Positions 42,978 to 52,167 of a stretch of 64,000 nt of DNA are shown here, piece after piece (position 1 is the stretch's first letter; every line of letters begins with the position of its first letter). Source of the DNA: a bacterium (GTDB lineage Bacteria; Zixibacteria; MSB-5A5; GN15; FEB-12); NCBI GenBank assembly GCA_016708025.1, contig JADJGQ010000001.1, positions 248,001-312,000 of the forward strand, in the 5' to 3' direction. The translations under genes were made by a program, and so were the position numbers. The notes beneath the pieces were generated by a model. The model was not told the origin of the DNA and made no database searches. It was given only the letters and a program-made list of their open reading frames with translations.

Positions 42978-43940
42978 ATGAATAAAGTCTTTTTTACGCA
43001 GTCGGTTGGTGACCGCTCGGCGCATGGAGAAAAGCCGAAGGCACCAACGGTGGCGGAGCGGATGCAGACCCCGCACGTACGACTGCCACGGTGGATCAAG
43101 ATCACGCCGACCTCGAATCCGAATTACCACCGAATTCGTCAGACGTTGAAAGAGAATGGTCTGCACTCGGTCTGTCAGGAAGCGTCCTGCCCCAATATCC
43201 GTGAATGCTACGGAGAGGGAACAGCAACCTTCATGATCCTCGGACATCACTGTACCCGGGGTTGTAACTTTTGTGATGTCATCAAGGCGCAGCCGCTGGG
43301 GCTCGATCTCGAAGAACCCGCCCGCCTTGCCCGAGTGGTCGCCGAGTTGAAACTAAAACAAGTCGTCATCACTTCGGTGACGCGAGATGACCTGCCGGAT
43401 GGGGGAGCCTCTATTTTTGCCCGGACTATAGAGCTCCTCCGAAGGCAGGATAATGAAGTCAAAGTCGAATTCCTCGTCCCGGACTTCGCTGGCAAATATG
43501 ACTCCGTCAAAGTGATCTTGGATTCCGGCGTGGATGTCTTTGCGCATAATGTCGAAACCGTCGCTCGCCTCCATAAACGCGTTCGCGGCGCCGCCAAGCT
43601 TGATCGCTCGCTTTCCGTCCTTCGATATGCCGCCGATTATTCGCCGCGCCCGGTTATCAAAACCGGATTTATGGTCGGATTAGGCGAAACCAGGGAAGAA
43701 TTGGTAGAACTGATGCACCAGGTTTACGCAACCGGGTGCGATATCGTCACGATCGGCCAATACCTGCGCCCGTCGCTGGCTCACCTGCCGGTCGAACGGT
43801 TTTACGCGCCGGAAGAATTCGTTGAACTGGCCCGCATCGGGAAAGAGATCGGGTTTGCCCATGTCGAGGCCGGCCCGCTCGTCCGCAGTTCGTATAAGGC
43901 GTTTCACCAGTCGAAGGGAATACTGGAGAAGGCATGCTGA
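42978..43940 (+). CDS. lipA: Lipoyl synthase
   Basis: Radical SAM enzyme that inserts two sulfurs into octanoyl-protein. 320 aa. The radical SAM cluster is CTRGCNFC (C92, C96, C99) and the auxiliary cluster uses C66, C71 and C77 (CQEASCPNIREC). KVEFLVPDFAGKYDSV, TKTGFMVGLGE-like KTGFMVGLGE and VRSSYKAFHQ are family blocks. Overlaps ispH by 7 bp. Confidence 0.95.
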   Translation: MNKVFFTQSVGDRSAHGEKPKAPTVAERMQTPHVRLPRWIKITPTSNPNYHRIRQTLKENGLHSVCQEASCPNIRECYGEGTATFMILGHHCTRGCNFCDVIKAQPLGLDLEEPARLARVVAELKLKQVVITSVTRDDLPDGGASIFARTIELLRRQDNEVKVEFLVPDFAGKYDSVKVILDSGVDVFAHNVETVARLHKRVRGAAKLDRSLSVLRYAADYSPRPVIKTGFMVGLGETREELVELMHQVYATGCDIVTIGQYLRPSLAHLPVERFYAPEEFVELARIGKEIGFAHVEAGPLVRSSYKAFHQSKGILEKAC

Positions 43941-44857
43941 AGAAGATCATCATCGCCCGCCATCACGGCTTCTGCATGGGAGTCAAGCGGGCGATCAATA
44001 TCGCCGAGGAAACCGCCCTGGATAAAGGCCGCAAGGTGACCATCCTCAATGAGATCGTGCACAACGAAACTGTTGTGCAGCGTTTTCTCGACAAAGGCGT
44101 TGGTCAGGTCTATTCCCTCAATGAAGTCAACGAAGGCACGCTTATCATCTCAGCTCATGGTATCGCCCCCAACGTGATCGAAGAAGCCAAGGCGAAGGGG
44201 CTCGATGTTGTCGATGCCACCTGCCCGCTGGTGACTCGCATCTATAATATCGTGATGAAGGTGATCGACAACGGTTACCATGTCATTCATTTTGGCGACC
44301 CGCATCATGATGAGACCCAGGGAGTAGTGGGCCACGCTCCGGACCGCATTACTGTGGTCACCAATAAGAGCGAACTGCCCAATTTGCCTGACTGGACCGA
44401 CCGAAAACTCGGCCTTACTTCTCAGTCGACTTGCAACCAGGAAGAAGTCGCTGAATTTCAGAAACTGGCCAAAGAGAAATGGCCGCATATCGAGATATTT
44501 GACACCATCTGTAATGCCACCACCCAGCGGCAGAACGCGATTCTCGACCTCGCCCCGCAAGTGAATATGGTGCTGGTCGTTGGCTCAAAAACATCGGCCA
44601 ATTCCGTCCGTCTGGCCCAGATCTCCGATGCCATTTGTGGACGCGGAATATTGATATCATCGGCCTCTGATATAAAGGATGACTGGTTCACTGACGACTC
44701 TATAGAAAGAGTCGGTATCTCCGCCGGTGCCTCCACTCCGGAGTTTCTGGTCGAGGCCGTAATCCAGCGACTGGTGACTATCTCCGGCGGAACCGCCGAA
44801 GTGGTGGTGCCGGAACGTCGCGAACGGATCCGCAATCTGGCCCAGCAAGCCGGCTAA
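43934..44857 (+). CDS. ispH: 4-hydroxy-3-methylbut-2-enyl diphosphate reductase
   Basis: Final enzyme of the MEP isoprenoid pathway; reduces HMBPP to IPP and DMAPP with a [4Fe-4S] cluster. 307 aa; cluster cysteines C14 (HHGFCMGVKRA), C97 (ATCPLV) and C193 (TICNATTQRQ). The IPP made here is the substrate of the polyprenyl synthase at 28278. Confidence 0.95.
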   Translation: MLKKIIIARHHGFCMGVKRAINIAEETALDKGRKVTILNEIVHNETVVQRFLDKGVGQVYSLNEVNEGTLIISAHGIAPNVIEEAKAKGLDVVDATCPLVTRIYNIVMKVIDNGYHVIHFGDPHHDETQGVVGHAPDRITVVTNKSELPNLPDWTDRKLGLTSQSTCNQEEVAEFQKLAKEKWPHIEIFDTICNATTQRQNAILDLAPQVNMVLVVGSKTSANSVRLAQISDAICGRGILISSASDIKDDWFTDDSIERVGISAGASTPEFLVEAVIQRLVTISGGTAEVVVPERRERIRNLAQQAG

Positions 44858-44884
44858 TCGGGCAGACAGGGAAGAGGCTATACC

Positions 44885-47128
44885 GTGGCGCATCTCGGCG
44901 ATTTCTTCATCTTCACCGCAGCGATCGGCGCTTTTCTTTCAGGTCTATTTTATCTGCTCGCCTGGCGAGGCAAAGAGCAGTATCACAATCTCGGTCGTCG
45001 CTTTTTCCATGTGACCACCGTGGCCACTATCGGCGCGCTCAGCACCCTCATGTATCTCATCCTGACGCACGATTTCACGGTCGCCTATGTCTATTCTTAT
45101 TCGTCAACCGATCTTCCGCTCCATTACTTGTTCGCCACTCTCTGGGGCGGACAGGAAGGGACCTTCCTTCTTTGGCTCTTCTATACGGTGATCCTTGGCA
45201 CCATCATGATGTTCACCGCCCGGCAGTTCGAGCGCGGAAACATGTTCTTCCTGAACCTGTTTGTACTCTCTCTTCTGCTCATCATGATCAAGAAGTCTCC
45301 ATTCGAGCTGATGCCGGTCTTTCGCGAAGAGGGCGCCGGGTTGAATCCGCTATTGCAAAATTTCTGGATGACCATTCATCCGCCCATCATGTTCTCCGGC
45401 TTTGCCGGAACGGTCTTTCCGTTCTGTTTCGCGTTGACCGCGCTGGTTGAGCGGAAATATCATACCTGGGCTGAGGCCGCCCGCCGCTGGACTATATTTG
45501 CCTGGGGTACTCTGGGTGTCTCGCTGATCCTTGGCGGCTACTGGGCATATGAAACGCTTGGCTGGGGTGGCTTCTGGGCATGGGATCCAGTCGAAAACTC
45601 GTCGCTCATCCCCTGGATCTTCCTGACCGCTCAGGTGCACTCGCTTTTCATCAAACGTCAGCGTCGCGGACTTCTCCGCTTTTCGCTTTTTGCCGTCTGC
45701 ATGACATTCTGGTCGGTGCTGTACGGCACTTTCCTGACTCGTTCAGGCGTGCTTGCGGATTTCTCTGTCCATTCCTTTGTTGATCTGGGTATCAACGCGT
45801 TTCTTGTCACTGGCCTCTTCTTCTTTGTGGGAATGGGGCTGTTTTTCATGGCCTACAGATGGCGCGATATCACTCCAGAACCTTCTTATTCTAAAGTGGC
45901 ATCACGCTCTTATCTGGTGACCCTCGGAGTGGTGGTACTGTTTATCGGTGGCCTGCTGGTGCTGATCGGTACATCTGCGCCGCTCTTGACGCGCGTGACC
46001 GAGAACCCCTCGAATGTCGGTCAGCCCTACTATTTCGCCACCATGACGCCAATCGCCGTCTGCATCTTACTGTTGATCTCGCTCTTCCCGGTCTTCCGCT
46101 GGAATGATGGTCTTGCCAAGCGTTGGCTGTTGATCCTCGGCGGCTCCGTATTTGCTCTGACCGTGGTAACCATGTTGCTCACCGGATTCACCTCCCAGAT
46201 AATCTATCTGGCACTTTTTGGCGCGGCCTCATCGGCGCTGGTCGTCAACGGCTATGTGCTCTATGAGTCGTTCCGGCAGGGACGCTGGCAAACCGGCTAT
46301 CTTTCTCACTGCGGACTGGCTCTTGCCCTAACAGGCGCTGCTCTCGCCAACGGCTTCGAAACTAAGCAACAGGTTAATCTGGTACAGAATCAGCCGTCCA
46401 ATGTTATGGGCTACGAGATCACCTTCACCGGTGTTGAATCGACCGAAAAAGGCTTTGACTGCCACCTGAACGTGGTCAATGGCGATGATCAGTTCACTGC
46501 CATTCTGCCCCACGAATTCCCGAAAAATCAGGAAGGCGTGATGAAGAAACCCCATGTCGAAACATATCTAACCTACGACATTTACTTCGCTCCTGCATCG
46601 ATAGAACTCCCCAAAGAAGAACCCCAGGGAGAGTACTTCCTGAAAAAAGGGGAGACGGTCCAGGTGGACAAATACGCCGTCACCTTCCATCGCTTTGAAA
46701 TGGGTAATCACGGCGACCAGGATAGCGCCATGAGCGCCGCCGCTATTGTCACCATCGCTTATGATGGCAAGACCGAGGAGTTGGCCCCAGAACTGGTTGT
46801 TCGCGGTAATGAAGTTACCCCGATCTACTCGCGCTTCGACAACGAACGCGGCTCGATCTTCATTGCGGGCGTTCGCCCTGAAGATGGCGGAGTCAAACTT
46901 GCTTTCGAGGGTCCGTTTGTCCCCACTGGCGCCTCAACCCCGGGCCTTCTGGTGATTGAATTATCGAAAAAGCCGCTCATCCAGCTCTTCTGGATTGGCT
47001 GTTTCCTGGCATTTCTTGGCGGATTTCTCAGTATGTACAACCGCAAGCGTCGACGCACTGACAGCGGCACTCAGGATTCTAACGAAACCCGGAGAGAACT
47101 GCAGTCAGTTGCCAGCGATGCCGCCTGA
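44885..47128 (+). CDS. ccmF: CcmF-like cytochrome c-type biogenesis protein
   Basis: 747 aa multi-pass membrane protein that handles haem for cytochrome c maturation. About 14 hydrophobic helices and the WWD motif WGGFWAWDPVENSSLIPW. LFATLWGGQEGTFLLWLFYT is the second CcmF block. After the membrane part (about residue 500) there is a long soluble beta-rich stretch (ITFTGVESTEKGF onwards) and a final helix near 700-720. GTG start 44885 behind GGGAAGAGG. It is longer than usual (about 640 aa). Confidence 0.85.
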   Translation: MAHLGDFFIFTAAIGAFLSGLFYLLAWRGKEQYHNLGRRFFHVTTVATIGALSTLMYLILTHDFTVAYVYSYSSTDLPLHYLFATLWGGQEGTFLLWLFYTVILGTIMMFTARQFERGNMFFLNLFVLSLLLIMIKKSPFELMPVFREEGAGLNPLLQNFWMTIHPPIMFSGFAGTVFPFCFALTALVERKYHTWAEAARRWTIFAWGTLGVSLILGGYWAYETLGWGGFWAWDPVENSSLIPWIFLTAQVHSLFIKRQRRGLLRFSLFAVCMTFWSVLYGTFLTRSGVLADFSVHSFVDLGINAFLVTGLFFFVGMGLFFMAYRWRDITPEPSYSKVASRSYLVTLGVVVLFIGGLLVLIGTSAPLLTRVTENPSNVGQPYYFATMTPIAVCILLLISLFPVFRWNDGLAKRWLLILGGSVFALTVVTMLLTGFTSQIIYLALFGAASSALVVNGYVLYESFRQGRWQTGYLSHCGLALALTGAALANGFETKQQVNLVQNQPSNVMGYEITFTGVESTEKGFDCHLNVVNGDDQFTAILPHEFPKNQEGVMKKPHVETYLTYDIYFAPASIELPKEEPQGEYFLKKGETVQVDKYAVTFHRFEMGNHGDQDSAMSAAAIVTIAYDGKTEELAPELVVRGNEVTPIYSRFDNERGSIFIAGVRPEDGGVKLAFEGPFVPTGASTPGLLVIELSKKPLIQLFWIGCFLAFLGGFLSMYNRKRRRTDSGTQDSNETRRELQSVASDAA

Positions 47129-47221
47129 TCCAAGTCGGATCTTCTTGTTGCTAATCAGTCGCGAATGCTGTTTTAATCCTACCGGCTCCCGGACCGCAAA
47201 CTGGTCCGGTCTGCCCGACCT

Positions 47222-47524
47222 ATGATGAAAATCAAAATGTGCGCTCTGTCCGGGCTTCCTGTCGGTGCTGCGGTTGAAAAACGAATTCTGGCTCGCCGTG
47301 TGGCGGTCTTTAACGTCAATGGCACGCTGTACGGTATCGAATCCGAATGCAAACATATGAAAGCCAGTCTGACCACCGGCGGAGTTGTCGATGGTATTCT
47401 CACCTGCAAATGGCACGGGTGGAAGTATGACCTCGAGACCGGCGAGTGCCTCGGTCGGCCGGGGATGAAACTCCGACGCTACGATGTGGTGGTCGAGGGT
47501 GACGACGTTTACCTTATGCTGTAG
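47222..47524 (+). CDS. Rieske-type [2Fe-2S] protein
   Basis: 100 aa single-domain Rieske ferredoxin. Cluster ligands C43 and H45 (SECKHMKASL) and C62 and H65 (TCKWHGWKYD). No membrane anchor; similar to NirD and biphenyl dioxygenase ferredoxins. Its partner enzyme is not obvious. A short gap follows ccmF; the O-methyltransferase starts 12 bp later. Confidence 0.87.
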   Translation: MMKIKMCALSGLPVGAAVEKRILARRVAVFNVNGTLYGIESECKHMKASLTTGGVVDGILTCKWHGWKYDLETGECLGRPGMKLRRYDVVVEGDDVYLML

Positions 47525-47536
47525 GACGCATAGCAC

Positions 47537-48154
47537 ATGCACAAGAAAGTACATCGCTATCTGCTGGAAATGACTCCTGAACGGCCCGAAATGCTTCAGG
47601 AGATGGAACGCTATGCCGCGAAACACAAGTTTCCCATAATTGGACCGTTGGTCGGGCGATTACTCTACCAGATGGCGCTTTCCATCAAGGCGAAAAGAGT
47701 ACTGGAACTTGGCTCGGGATATGGTTACTCCGCCCTCTGGTTTGCCATGGCGATCGGCCCAAAAGGGGAGATCGTCCTGACCGATGGAGACAAAGCCAAT
47801 AAAGTACGGGCGCTTGAGTACATTGAACGTTCTCGTCTGCGTACAAAGTTTGATTTCAGGGTAGGGAATGCGTTGAATATCGCCCGGAATCTGCCCGGAC
47901 CGTACGACATCATTCTCAACGACATCGATAAACAGGATTATCCACGCACTATCGACCTGGCCGCCGCTCGCCTTCGCAAGGGCGGACTCTTCATAACAGA
48001 TAATCTGATCTGGTCGGGCCGGGTTGCAGACAAAGAGATGGACAAAACCACTCGCCGGATCGTGGAGTTTACGCGACTCCTCTACGCCGATAAGCGGTTC
48101 TTCACCACCGTCCTGCCGATCCGGGATGGCGTCGGTATTGCTGTCCGAATCTAA
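47537..48154 (+). CDS. SAM-dependent O-methyltransferase
   Basis: 205 aa class I methyltransferase of the COMT/TrmR-like family. SAM motif VLELGSGYGYSALWFAM, acidic motif VLTDGDKA and motif DIILNDIDKQDYP. Natural substrate may be a tRNA nucleotide or a small catechol, not decided by sequence. Last gene of the cofactor run. Confidence 0.85.
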   Translation: MHKKVHRYLLEMTPERPEMLQEMERYAAKHKFPIIGPLVGRLLYQMALSIKAKRVLELGSGYGYSALWFAMAIGPKGEIVLTDGDKANKVRALEYIERSRLRTKFDFRVGNALNIARNLPGPYDIILNDIDKQDYPRTIDLAAARLRKGGLFITDNLIWSGRVADKEMDKTTRRIVEFTRLLYADKRFFTTVLPIRDGVGIAVRI

Positions 48155-48498
48155 TTCGGCAATCCGTCCATTCAACTGCCTGAATCCGTTGAACATTCGG
48201 TGTAACATTCCGTATTGAGTGTAGAATATCTCCGCCGGAAAGCGGAACCGAACCGACGGCTGATCGTTATAAAGGATGAGAGCCTCTTAAAGTAGTCGTT
48301 CGATTTTCCGATAACCTCACAAGGGGACCCTCGATTCAACGGGGCGCTTTCGAGTTCAGAGGATCTATTTCCGATTGCGATGGTAATGACTCGTTTGTAC
48401 TGCGTAGAAAGTGCGAACGAACCCCGAACACGGATAGTTCTGTAGATTTTTTTGGCCGTTTTCCCTGTGGGAAAAGGTGAGAAATGTCGAAAATTGTG

Positions 48499-48530
48499 TT
48501 GACAAAGAGGTCGAAGAAACGTTTTAATAT
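48499..48530 (+). promoter_or_regulatory. Sigma-70-type promoter candidate of the ArsC-like gene
   Basis: TTGACA at 48499-48504, then 17-20 bp to the AT-rich TTTTAATAT. It gives a leader of about 150 nt. The rest of the gap 48155-48498 shows no gene. Confidence 0.5.
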
Positions 48531-48537
48531 CGGCTCG

Positions 48538-48647
48538 TGATCGCGGGCTAGGTGAAGCGATCACCCGTTCTGAAGTCTGATTCTCCGCTATCCCGGAGAT
48601 CATGAAATCACTGTACCAGTAGTTGAATGTTCTGCGACTCCGTCGCA
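48538..48647 (+). other. Structured 5' leader of the ArsC-like gene (three stem-loops)
   Basis: Three perfect hairpins: TGATCGC/GCGATCA (48538-48544 with 48557-48563), TCTCCG/CGGAGA (48582-48587 with 48594-48599), and TGCGAC/GTCGCA (48633-48638 with 48642-48647). They sit between the promoter and AGGAGG; a regulatory RNA is possible but matches no class I know. Confidence 0.45.
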
Positions 48648-48683
48648 ATTGATGAGGCAACTCATCGTAAACCAGGAGGATAT

Positions 48684-49118
48684 ATGCCCCCCAAACGTGC
48701 CACGTTCATCACTTATGGCAACGATGAACAGTGCGCTGAAACTCGCCGATTCATCGAAGATGCCGGGGTGGATCTCGATACTCGTGACCTTGAGAAAAGA
48801 CCGTTCACCGAAGATGAGATTCGCCGGTTGGTCGGTTATTTCAGCATAGAATACTTTTTAAATCCTGCTTCGAAATCTTTCGCCAAATTGGGGCTGGATC
48901 GTGAACTGCCGGAACGGCATGAAGTGATCAAAATGATGGCCGAGGACAACTCCCTTATCCGTCGCCCGATCATTCGTACCAACCGTCTCTTTACAATCGG
49001 CTGTGACCGTCGACGGATCTGTGAGATGCTCCAGATCTCTATGAATGGCCGTCAGGCCTCTGACGATGACCATGACAATGGTCCCGGCCACCAGCGCGTC
49101 TCCAGTTCCTCGAAGTAA
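48684..49118 (+). CDS. ArsC/Spx-family thioredoxin-fold protein
   Basis: 144 aa. ITYGNDEQCAETRRFIEDAGVDLDTRDLEKRPFTEDEIRRLVG matches the ArsC fold with the redox Cys17 in DEQCAETRRF, and NSLIRRPII near the end. Lacks the CxxC of Spx. Could be an arsenate reductase or redox regulator; no arsenic genes near. Start ATG 48684 behind AGGAGG. Confidence 0.75.
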   Translation: MPPKRATFITYGNDEQCAETRRFIEDAGVDLDTRDLEKRPFTEDEIRRLVGYFSIEYFLNPASKSFAKLGLDRELPERHEVIKMMAEDNSLIRRPIIRTNRLFTIGCDRRRICEMLQISMNGRQASDDDHDNGPGHQRVSSSSK

Positions 49119-49196
49119 CCCCGGAGACTACCGGTTGCTTTTGCCGGGCGGCGACGTATATTCTGGCGAACCAAACGTCAACGTTCGGACTAAAGT

Positions 49197-50873
49197 ATGC
49201 CTACTGAACGCGAAATTCTCGAGACAGATATTCTCATCGTCGGGGCCGGTCCTGCCGGCCTGGCTGTCGCCTACCGACTGGCCCAACTTCTCGCCGACAA
49301 TCCCGCTGTCGAAAAACCTGAGATCCTCTTCATGGATAAAGGTTCTTATGTCGGCGCACACTCCCTTTCCGGTGCGGTCATGGATCCGCGCGGGATCGCC
49401 GAGCTGATCCCGGATTACAAAGAGAAAGGCGCACCGCTCGAGGCGCCCGTCTCCGCGGATTCCTTCTGTTATCTCACACCCTCCGGCAACCTCAAGGCGC
49501 CGATCAATCCGCCACCACTCGACAATCATGGCAACTACATCATCTCGCTCAATAAGTTCTCCGGATGGCTGGCGAAACAGGTCGAGGAGATGGGAGTTGA
49601 CATCTACTCCGGCATGGCCGGTTTTGAGCTGCTGGTCGAGGATGGCAAAGTGATCGGAGTCCAGACCGTTGATATGGGACTCGACAAAGATGGAACGCCG
49701 AAATCGAATTTTGAACCCGGCTCGCTGGTGCATGCCAAAGTGACTATTCTCTGCGAAGGTGTACATGGCTCACTCACCCGCCAGGCTTTCGAGAAGATTC
49801 CCGAACTGACGCGCGATTGCCAGCCGCAATCCTACCTGACTGGCGTCAAAGAGGTCTGGGAGCTCCCCGCCGGACGCATCTCCGCCGGACAGGTCGTCCA
49901 TACCATCGGCTATCCAGCCGAATCGTACGAATATGGCGGCGGATGGGTCTACGGCATGTCTGATACTCTCGTCTCAGTCGGCTATTGCATAGGTCTCGAT
50001 TCACCGGATCCGACCAACGACCCGCATGCCCGTTTCCAGATGTACAAATCGCACCCCCTGATCCGCTCTTTTCTGGATGGTGGGACAATGCTCCACTATG
50101 GTGCGAAAACAGTCCCGGTCGCTGGCTATTATTCGATCCCCAGACTCTACCACGACGGCCTGATGCTCGCCGGCGACTCAGCCGGTATGCTCAATCCGCA
50201 ACGTCTCAAAGGAGTGCACCTGGCGATCAAATCCGGCATGATGGTAGCCGAAACCCTGTTTGATGCCATCAAGTCGGGAGACTATTCGGCCAACACGCTC
50301 AAGGGATACGCCGACCGATTCCGCGCGAGTTGGGCGTACAAAGAGCTGTACGACACGCGCAATTTCCACGCCGGTTTCAAGTCCGGATTATTCGCCGGAC
50401 TATTCCATGGCGGCATCCAGATGGTTACTGGCGGGCGCGGGCTGTTCGATCGAAAGCCGCACCATCGCGATCACGAGTATATGCTCAAGTTGGATCAGTT
50501 CGCGCAGCGGTTCGGCAAACCAGCCACTGCAAAGGATCTGAAATTCGACGGCAAACTGACCTTTGACAAGGTCACCGATGTTTACAAATCGGGGACCATG
50601 CACGAAGAACATCAGCCGTCGCACCTGGTGATCGCAGATTATGACATCTGCAACACCCGGTGTACGCAGGAGTACGGTAACCCCTGCCAGCACTTCTGTC
50701 CGGCCGATGTCTACAATATGGTGGATGACCCAGCCCGTCCCGGGAAGCTGAAGCTGGAACTGACCCCTTCCAACTGTGTCCATTGCAAAACGTGTGATAT
50801 TGCCGACCCCTACCAGGTGATCCGCTGGGTCACACCACAGGGAGGCGAGGGGCCGAATTACACTAACTGCTGA
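49197..50873 (+). CDS. Electron transfer flavoprotein-ubiquinone oxidoreductase
   Basis: 558 aa membrane-bound flavo/FeS enzyme that takes electrons from ETF and reduces quinone, linking fatty-acid and amino-acid oxidation to respiration. FAD loop LIVGAGPAGLAVAYRLA near residue 14, GDSAGMLNPQRLKGVHLAIKSGM, and a C-terminal ferredoxin-like domain with CTQEYGNPCQHFCPADVYN and CVHCKTCDIADPYQVIRW cluster ligands. ETF subunits are not in the window. Confidence 0.93.
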   Translation: MPTEREILETDILIVGAGPAGLAVAYRLAQLLADNPAVEKPEILFMDKGSYVGAHSLSGAVMDPRGIAELIPDYKEKGAPLEAPVSADSFCYLTPSGNLKAPINPPPLDNHGNYIISLNKFSGWLAKQVEEMGVDIYSGMAGFELLVEDGKVIGVQTVDMGLDKDGTPKSNFEPGSLVHAKVTILCEGVHGSLTRQAFEKIPELTRDCQPQSYLTGVKEVWELPAGRISAGQVVHTIGYPAESYEYGGGWVYGMSDTLVSVGYCIGLDSPDPTNDPHARFQMYKSHPLIRSFLDGGTMLHYGAKTVPVAGYYSIPRLYHDGLMLAGDSAGMLNPQRLKGVHLAIKSGMMVAETLFDAIKSGDYSANTLKGYADRFRASWAYKELYDTRNFHAGFKSGLFAGLFHGGIQMVTGGRGLFDRKPHHRDHEYMLKLDQFAQRFGKPATAKDLKFDGKLTFDKVTDVYKSGTMHEEHQPSHLVIADYDICNTRCTQEYGNPCQHFCPADVYNMVDDPARPGKLKLELTPSNCVHCKTCDIADPYQVIRWVTPQGGEGPNYTNC

Positions 50874-50898
50874 TGTTCCACATCAATAGGCGATCTCC

Positions 50899-50924
50899 AA
50901 GGGCGGCCCACTAGCCGCCCTTTA
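50899..50924 (+). terminator. Terminator after ETF-QO
   Basis: AAGGGCGGC, CCACTA loop, GCCGCCCTT then a short T tail. 9-bp stem 25 bp after the stop. Confidence 0.75.
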
Positions 50925-50994
50925 CAATTCCTCACCATCTTTTGATGAACTTTGCACCACCTGGGGCGTATCTTATGCAAGGAAGTATGTCAAA

Positions 50995-51786
50995 ATGCTC
51001 GTAAAAGTAGTGGCCGTGCAGGCAATGATGGGCGGACGGATCACGCTGGAAGAGAAGATCCATATCTTCAAACAGCGACCTGATTTCGTCTGCCTGCCGG
51101 AATACTATCTTATCGATCCCACCGTGACCGATTATCAGCGGGCCGCCTTGCGCCAGAATGAATACCTCGATTATCTCTGCCGCCTCTCCGATGAACTGCA
51201 CACCTGCATTGTTGGAGGATCGATTGTCGAAGCCGCGGAGGGAAAATTGTTCAATACTTCGTTCGTCATCGACCACGGCTCGATCCTCGGCAAGTATAGA
51301 AAACGGTTTCCCGTCCCCGGTGAACTCGCCAAGGGGATCTCTCCCGGTTCTGATAATCTGGTCGTGACGCTCGACGGTGTCAGGTTCGCCATGATGATCT
51401 GCGGCGATGTGTTTTATCCGCATCTTTACGACGAGTTGCGTGAAGCTGGCGCGGATATAATTTTCGTCCCGACAACATCGCTCTATCGTCCCGATGATTC
51501 GCTCTCTCAGAAAAAGAACCGCGACCAGAAGTATTTCCTTGCCGGTGCCTCACAGGCCTGCGCTTATGTCGTGAAAGTTTGCGGTGTGGGAGAGATTTTC
51601 GGACGTCCGCTCCAGGGAAGGTCCCTGATCGCCGCCCCCTGGGGTATCCTTCAGCAGACCACCATGTATGAAGAATCCCAGTCTCGCATCCTTACCACGA
51701 CTCTCGATATCAACGAGGTCCGCGAGTTTGGCCAGAAACTGCAGGCAAGCCAGGCCAGGACCGACGTGCATTCGCTTCTCGGCTGA
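50995..51786 (+). CDS. Carbon-nitrogen hydrolase (nitrilase superfamily)
   Basis: 263 aa. Catalytic triad: Glu36 in LPEYYL, Lys103 in GKYRKRFPVPGE and Cys136 in MMICGDVFYPHLYDELREAGADIIFVPT. Amidase class; substrate unknown. Bounded upstream by the ETF-QO terminator. Confidence 0.88.
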   Translation: MLVKVVAVQAMMGGRITLEEKIHIFKQRPDFVCLPEYYLIDPTVTDYQRAALRQNEYLDYLCRLSDELHTCIVGGSIVEAAEGKLFNTSFVIDHGSILGKYRKRFPVPGELAKGISPGSDNLVVTLDGVRFAMMICGDVFYPHLYDELREAGADIIFVPTTSLYRPDDSLSQKKNRDQKYFLAGASQACAYVVKVCGVGEIFGRPLQGRSLIAAPWGILQQTTMYEESQSRILTTTLDINEVREFGQKLQASQARTDVHSLLG

Positions 51787-51895
51787 TCTCAATCGTCTTC
51801 TCACTCATCGTATCGAAGCTTGTCAAGCCTGACTCAACAATCGTATGCTTGCATTGTGATCCGGGGACAATGATCAAATTACAGAGGAGAGTGCT

Positions 51896-52138
51896 ATGGC
51901 CGGTATGGCGATTGGTTCATTCGGAGTTCTGCTCCTGTTGGTCGCCTTTTATCTGAATCTCCGGGACAAATTGCCGCAGTCCAGCAAGCTCTATCTATTG
52001 ATGAATCTGGTTGGGTCTGCCATGGCCGCTGTGTACGCAGTCATGACCAACAGCCTGCCGTTCGTGATTCTCGAAACGGCCTGGGCGATGGCCGCATTGT
52101 ATGGACTCTTTCGACAAAAAGAAAAGGCCCCTCACTGA
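51896..52138 (+). CDS. CBU_0592-type small membrane protein
   Basis: 80 aa with three hydrophobic segments; IGSFGVLLLLVAFYLNLRDKL, YLLMNLVGSAMAAVYAVMTNSLPFVILETAWAMAALYGL fits the CBU_0592 family. Function unknown. The stop lies inside the terminator hairpin that follows. RBS GGAGAG precedes the ATG. Confidence 0.75.
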   Translation: MAGMAIGSFGVLLLLVAFYLNLRDKLPQSSKLYLLMNLVGSAMAAVYAVMTNSLPFVILETAWAMAALYGLFRQKEKAPH

Positions 52139-52147
52139 GGGGCCTTT
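52123..52147. terminator. Bidirectional terminator between convergent genes
   Basis: AAAGGCCCCTC (52123-52133), ACT, GAGGGGCCTTT (52137-52147). It includes the stop codon of the CBU_0592-type gene and can serve the PpiD-like gene on the other strand. Confidence 0.85.
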
Positions 52148-52167
52148 ATCACGATCAACTTTATGTT

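Noticed and set aside
48172..48660. Minus-strand frame of 162 codons
   Set aside because: No recognisable family, no ribosome-binding site, covers the promoter and the three leader hairpins of the ArsC-like gene; composition is basic and Cys/Ser-rich as in random frames.
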